DNA from: UBA1161 sp002311745
Lineage (GTDB): Bacteria; Planctomycetota; Phycisphaerae; Tepidisphaerales; Tepidisphaeraceae
Length of the DNA stretch: 64,000 nucleotides
Assembly (NCBI GenBank): GCA_050018415.1
Contig: JBEKAB010000005.1
Span: 103,606-167,605 of the forward strand
Direction of reading: 5' to 3'
Of this stretch, positions 61,190 through 64,000 are shown piece after piece. A model generated the notes under the pieces. That model made no database searches and had not been told where the DNA came from. It saw nothing but the letters and a program-made list of their open reading frames with translations. A program made the position numbers and the translations under genes. Numbering within the stretch: the first letter of the stretch is position 1; each line of letters opens with the position of its first letter.

Positions 61190-63274
61190 TTATTGCGGCA
61201 GACTCTTGGGGATGAACAGGAACTGCCCCACGTCATCTTCCGAATCGGGCAGGGCACGCAAATACTGCGGCGTGAGCTCGTGGTAGCCGGGCACGGTCAT
61301 CTCGTGCGCTTCGGCGGACACCACGTCGTGCAGGTACTTGAACAGCTCGTCATCCGTGACGATCCCGTCGTGGTTGGCGTCGGCGGGAAGCTGGCCCGAC
61401 GCATCCGGCGTCAGCGCCCGCAACAGGTTGCTGGTGAACAGCGCCTTGCGGCCGTCGTCCCAGCTCTGCTGCTTGGCCGTCCCGGCCGTGATCACGATCC
61501 GCGCCTTCTCCTTCCACATCGAATAGATCGCCGACACGTCCGCCTTGCTCAGACCGCGCGAGCTGGTCACGAATCCGCTGTAACAGCAATCCACCAGCAT
61601 CATCTGATGGCTGGAGACGACACGATGACTCACGAAGCTGACCAGGTAGCTCATGTCGAACCCGGTGTCATCGGCATCCGCGGGCTTGTAGCCGGAGAGG
61701 ACGAGGTAGCCGATCTTGGGTTGCCCGGCGACTTCGCGCGGATCGCCGTGACCGCCGTAGAAGAAGATGAAATTCGTGCGGTTGCCCTCGGCGTATCGCG
61801 CGGTTTGTCCACCGATGTCGTTGATGGCCTTTTCCAACATCACCTTGGTGGGCATACCGTCGGCGGAGATGTCCGGATCGTCCGGATCGGACGGGTCCTT
61901 GGGCCGGTCGGTCAGCAGGCGCATGTTTTTCGGATCAAATCCGTACAGGTCGCGCAGGAGTTTGTAGCATTGCCTTGCCGTGCGGCAGGAATTTTTCAGT
62001 TCCGGAAATTCGCCCTGGGGGTCGCCGACGCCGACGATCACGGCATAGCCGGGAACGTGCACGCCCTGGGAGCGCAGGTCCTGCACCAGCCGGTTGGGCA
62101 GCACCGAGCCGCGCGCTTGGAAATCGACCTGATGATCCGGCTGCGTACCCGGGGCGAGGGAGTTGAAGGCGATTGGCTGCTGGCGATTCAGGTGCGTGGT
62201 CAATAGGGAGGCCAGGACGGTGACCATGATGGTCACACCCGCGCCGCCGATGATGGTGCCGGCGCGCTTGGCTATATTCTTGCGGATGTCCAGGACGGGT
62301 TTGGCCTTGGTCCACTTGCGGATGAGGGCCAGGATGTCGGCGTCGGCCAGCTTCGAGCCGCCGCGCGGCGCCGCCACCAGCGTGTGGCCGAAGGGCGCGC
62401 CGTCGAACCACGGATCGGCCTTGGCCGCCGCCGCGTCCTTCTGCGTCTCCGCCGCCTGCAGCGCCGCGGCCAGTTCCTTGATCGGAAGACGCTGAATGGG
62501 ATCGGTGGAGATGACCCAGTTGCCTTTGCCCCAGTTGACCACCAGCAGGAGATACGACCCGCCCGCCGGCGCGGAGGCGTCGTGGCGGCTCCAGTATTTC
62601 CACAGCAGGCTCTTGGGCTGATCCAGCACGAGCATGGCGCTGGTCGGCGGACCGCCGGGAAGCTGCACCATCCACTGCTGACCCCGTCGTACGTCCTGGT
62701 GGTACACGTCCTGGTCTTTTTTCAAGAACGCGCGCTCGCGCGCAAATTCGGAAGATTCGCCAAACAGGTTGGTGACGAACGGGTCCTTGCCGGCGTCGGC
62801 GGCGCGAAGGATCGTCTGGGCGACGCGCTCCCAATCGGACAGAAATTTCTCACCCGCCCCCGGCTGGCTGAGGTCCTCACCGGCGTTGTTGCGGATGGCC
62901 AGGAAGATTCCCTCCATCGAGCAATCCAGCGGCGTATCCCCCGGCTGCAGTCCCTCGCGGGCCAGCGCCGCGTATTTGGCAAACGGCACCGCGCCCGCCG
63001 GCAGGCCCGAGCCGTCCAGCAGCCGCTGCACGAAGACGGCGGCCAGCATGTCGTCCAGCGTCGGACGCGTGGTGTCGCAGGGAATGACGATGCGTTTGAT
63101 CGGCCCCGCCCCTTGCATCAAACCCGGGATGCCGCGGGAGACGGCGTAGGCCGCCAAGTCGCGGCGCTGCGCGTCCGCCCCTTTGGGCCGGATAAAAATC
63201 TCGCCCGCCGGGACCGCATCCTCCGACGGAACTGTTGCCCGAAACACGATTTCCATAGCCGCTGTCGATATCAT
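61190..63274 (-). CDS. Caspase-like protease with N-terminal unknown domain and membrane helix
   Basis: 694 residues from the ATG at 63274 (GGGA in front; GTG at 63298 and ATG at 63256 are alternatives). Residues 1-330 form a domain I do not recognise (EIVFRATVPSEDAVPAGEIF, CDTTRPTLDDMLAAVFVQRL, YLLLVVNWGKGNWVISTDP). One membrane helix follows (about 335-357, IIGGAGVTIMVTVLASLL). The C-terminal half is a peptidase C14 caspase fold with the catalytic dyad His509 (FFYGGHGD) and Cys564 (LVDCCYSGF). An EF-hand-like DANHDGIVTDDE lies in the C-terminal part. Bacterial caspase proteins (orthocaspases) cleave after Arg or Lys and are linked to stress or defence. The natural target is unknown. Confidence 0.85.
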   Translation of the reverse strand: MISTAAMEIVFRATVPSEDAVPAGEIFIRPKGADAQRRDLAAYAVSRGIPGLMQGAGPIKRIVIPCDTTRPTLDDMLAAVFVQRLLDGSGLPAGAVPFAKYAALAREGLQPGDTPLDCSMEGIFLAIRNNAGEDLSQPGAGEKFLSDWERVAQTILRAADAGKDPFVTNLFGESSEFARERAFLKKDQDVYHQDVRRGQQWMVQLPGGPPTSAMLVLDQPKSLLWKYWSRHDASAPAGGSYLLLVVNWGKGNWVISTDPIQRLPIKELAAALQAAETQKDAAAAKADPWFDGAPFGHTLVAAPRGGSKLADADILALIRKWTKAKPVLDIRKNIAKRAGTIIGGAGVTIMVTVLASLLTTHLNRQQPIAFNSLAPGTQPDHQVDFQARGSVLPNRLVQDLRSQGVHVPGYAVIVGVGDPQGEFPELKNSCRTARQCYKLLRDLYGFDPKNMRLLTDRPKDPSDPDDPDISADGMPTKVMLEKAINDIGGQTARYAEGNRTNFIFFYGGHGDPREVAGQPKIGYLVLSGYKPADADDTGFDMSYLVSFVSHRVVSSHQMMLVDCCYSGFVTSSRGLSKADVSAIYSMWKEKARIVITAGTAKQQSWDDGRKALFTSNLLRALTPDASGQLPADANHDGIVTDDELFKYLHDVVSAEAHEMTVPGYHELTPQYLRALPDSEDDVGQFLFIPKSLPQ

Positions 63275-63385
63275 ATCGTCCCAACGCCGCCGCGCCACGA
63301 TGGCCTGGGCTTTTCAGACGACCCGACGGCGGCCGCGTTGCAGCCGGATTGTAAGCAATCGCAGTCGAGGGACTTAGAGTAAGCC

Positions 63386-63808
63386 ATGAAATCCCACACC
63401 GAATACCTGACGTTCAACCTGCCGTTTCGTATGGGTTTCCAGCGGATCACGGAGGAGGTGGAGCGTATCGTCGCCGCCAGCGGCGTGCGCGAGGGCCTGG
63501 TCCTGGTCAACGCCATGCACATCACCGCCAGCGTTTTCATCAACGACGATGAGGCGGGCCTCCACCAGGATTACAGAAACTGGCTCGAGAAGCTGGCCCC
63601 GTTCAACGCCTCCGGCCAGGTCTATCAGCACAATCGCAGCGGCGAAGACAACGCCGACGCCCACATGAAGCGGCAGATCATGGGCCGCGAGGTCGTCGTG
63701 GCCATCACCAAAGGCAAGCTGGATTTCGGACCCTGGGAGCAGATCTTCTACGGCGAATTCGACGGGCGAAGGGCTAAGCGAGTCCTGGTCAAGGTGATCG
63801 GGGAGTAA
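63386..63808 (+). CDS. YjbQ-family protein (UPF0047)
   Basis: 140 residues, a complete member of the UPF0047/YjbQ family, small single-domain proteins also reported to have thiamine-phosphate synthase activity in some species. Signatures: VNAMHITASVFINDDEAGLH, then YQHNRSGEDNADAHMKRQIM and KLDFGPWEQIFYGEFDGRR. Conserved histidines and acidic residues (H, DDE, HNRSGEDNADAH) suggest metal binding. Divergent from the caspase-like gene. Confidence 0.92.
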   Translation: MKSHTEYLTFNLPFRMGFQRITEEVERIVAASGVREGLVLVNAMHITASVFINDDEAGLHQDYRNWLEKLAPFNASGQVYQHNRSGEDNADAHMKRQIMGREVVVAITKGKLDFGPWEQIFYGEFDGRRAKRVLVKVIGE

Positions 63809-63819
63809 TCCGGAAACAG

Positions 63820-63873
63820 AAGATGAAGAGTAAGATGAAGATTAAGATTATGAACGGGATTAAGAGCAAGATT
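63820..63873. repeat. AAGATT/AAGATG hexamer-like array
   Basis: Repeated six-base units (AAGATG, AAGAGT, AAGATG, AAGATT, AAGATT, ..., AAGAGC, AAGATT) between the yjbQ-like gene and the IS3 remnant. Confidence 0.7.
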
Positions 63874-63915
63874 ATGGGCTTCCCCACGAACGGTGGGCGC
63901 GCCGAACGGGTTGTT

Positions 63916-64000
63916 TCAGGCTGCCTCGAACGATTCGGGGCTGACATAGCCTAACGAACTGTGCAATCGGTTGCGATTGTAGAACACCTCAATGTATTCA
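63916..64000 (-). mobile_element. IS3-family transposase 3' end (cut by window edge)
   Basis: Reverse-complement frame from 64000 to the stop at 63916-63918 reads EYIEVFYNRNRLHSSLGYVS-PESFEAA, the highly conserved C-terminus of IS3-family OrfB transposases. The rest of the IS lies beyond the window. The terminal inverted repeat could lie within 63874-63915 but I cannot fix its edges. Confidence 0.9.

Overview
The window is a GC-rich bacterial chromosome segment of about 64 kb with roughly 40 protein genes, three tRNA genes and many intergenic repeats. Two secreted proteins end in PEP-CTERM sorting tails. There are also several lipoprotein glycosidases, a futalosine-type or purine-salvage gene set, an acid-sugar operon and a Hanks kinase fused to a PP2C phosphatase. 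This mix suggests a planctomycete-like bacterium, perhaps of the Phycisphaerae. That placement is inference from gene content; there is no rRNA in the window.

Layout. 1-6.5 kb: two RND efflux pump subunits (the first cut by the window edge), an isoprenylcysteine-methyltransferase-like protein and a small membrane protein. 6.6-10.4 kb: a repeat-rich secreted protein and a Na+/H+ antiporter. 10.7-14 kb: tRNA-Tyr followed by a small accessory block of unrecognised genes. 14.2-20.3 kb: a tightly overlapping operon (DapA-family lyase, PdxA-like dehydrogenase, DUF1537 acid-sugar kinase, Na+/solute symporter, lipoprotein glycosidase). 20.7-26.4 kb: a PEP-CTERM beta-propeller, a CpaF-like ATPase, a methyltransferase, a HigA-like regulator, tRNA-Met and a glycosyltransferase. 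26.5-33.8 kb: ammonium transporter, amino-acid permease, PP2C-kinase fusion and a PEP-CTERM polygalacturonase-like protein. 34-41 kb: a UbiD decarboxylase with a partial duplicate of its own 3' end, HPRT, a PH-like membrane protein, and a purA / unknown / amidohydrolase operon. 41.3-45.2 kb: ion transporter, IspD-like protein, tRNA-Ile, GNAT acetyltransferase and a higBA toxin-antitoxin pair. 45.3-50.6 kb: one very large lipoprotein. 50.7-54.4 kb: acetate kinase plus phosphoketolase. 54.4-57.8 kb: two tandem paralogous GT-C-like membrane proteins. 57.8-63.8 kb: alpha-glucuronidase-like lipoprotein, a membrane protein, a NUDIX hydrolase, a membrane-anchored caspase-like protease and a YjbQ-family protein. 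The right edge cuts an IS3-family transposase.

Metabolic themes. The acid-sugar operon would import a compound, phosphorylate a four-carbon acid sugar and convert it to a triose phosphate. Phosphoketolase and acetate kinase give a bifid-shunt-like ATP yield. The HPRT, PurA, COG0402 amidohydrolase and UbiD group is consistent with menaquinone synthesis by the futalosine route plus salvage of the released purine, though this remains a hypothesis.

The most unusual features are: imperfect heptamer repeat arrays of at least three sequence families at gene borders, two of which run into coding ends; the 1747-residue lipoprotein with eight C-terminal repeats; the caspase protein with an unrecognised N-terminal domain; the 3' duplication of ubiD flanking two small genes; and a higBA promoter that would give a nearly leaderless toxin mRNA.
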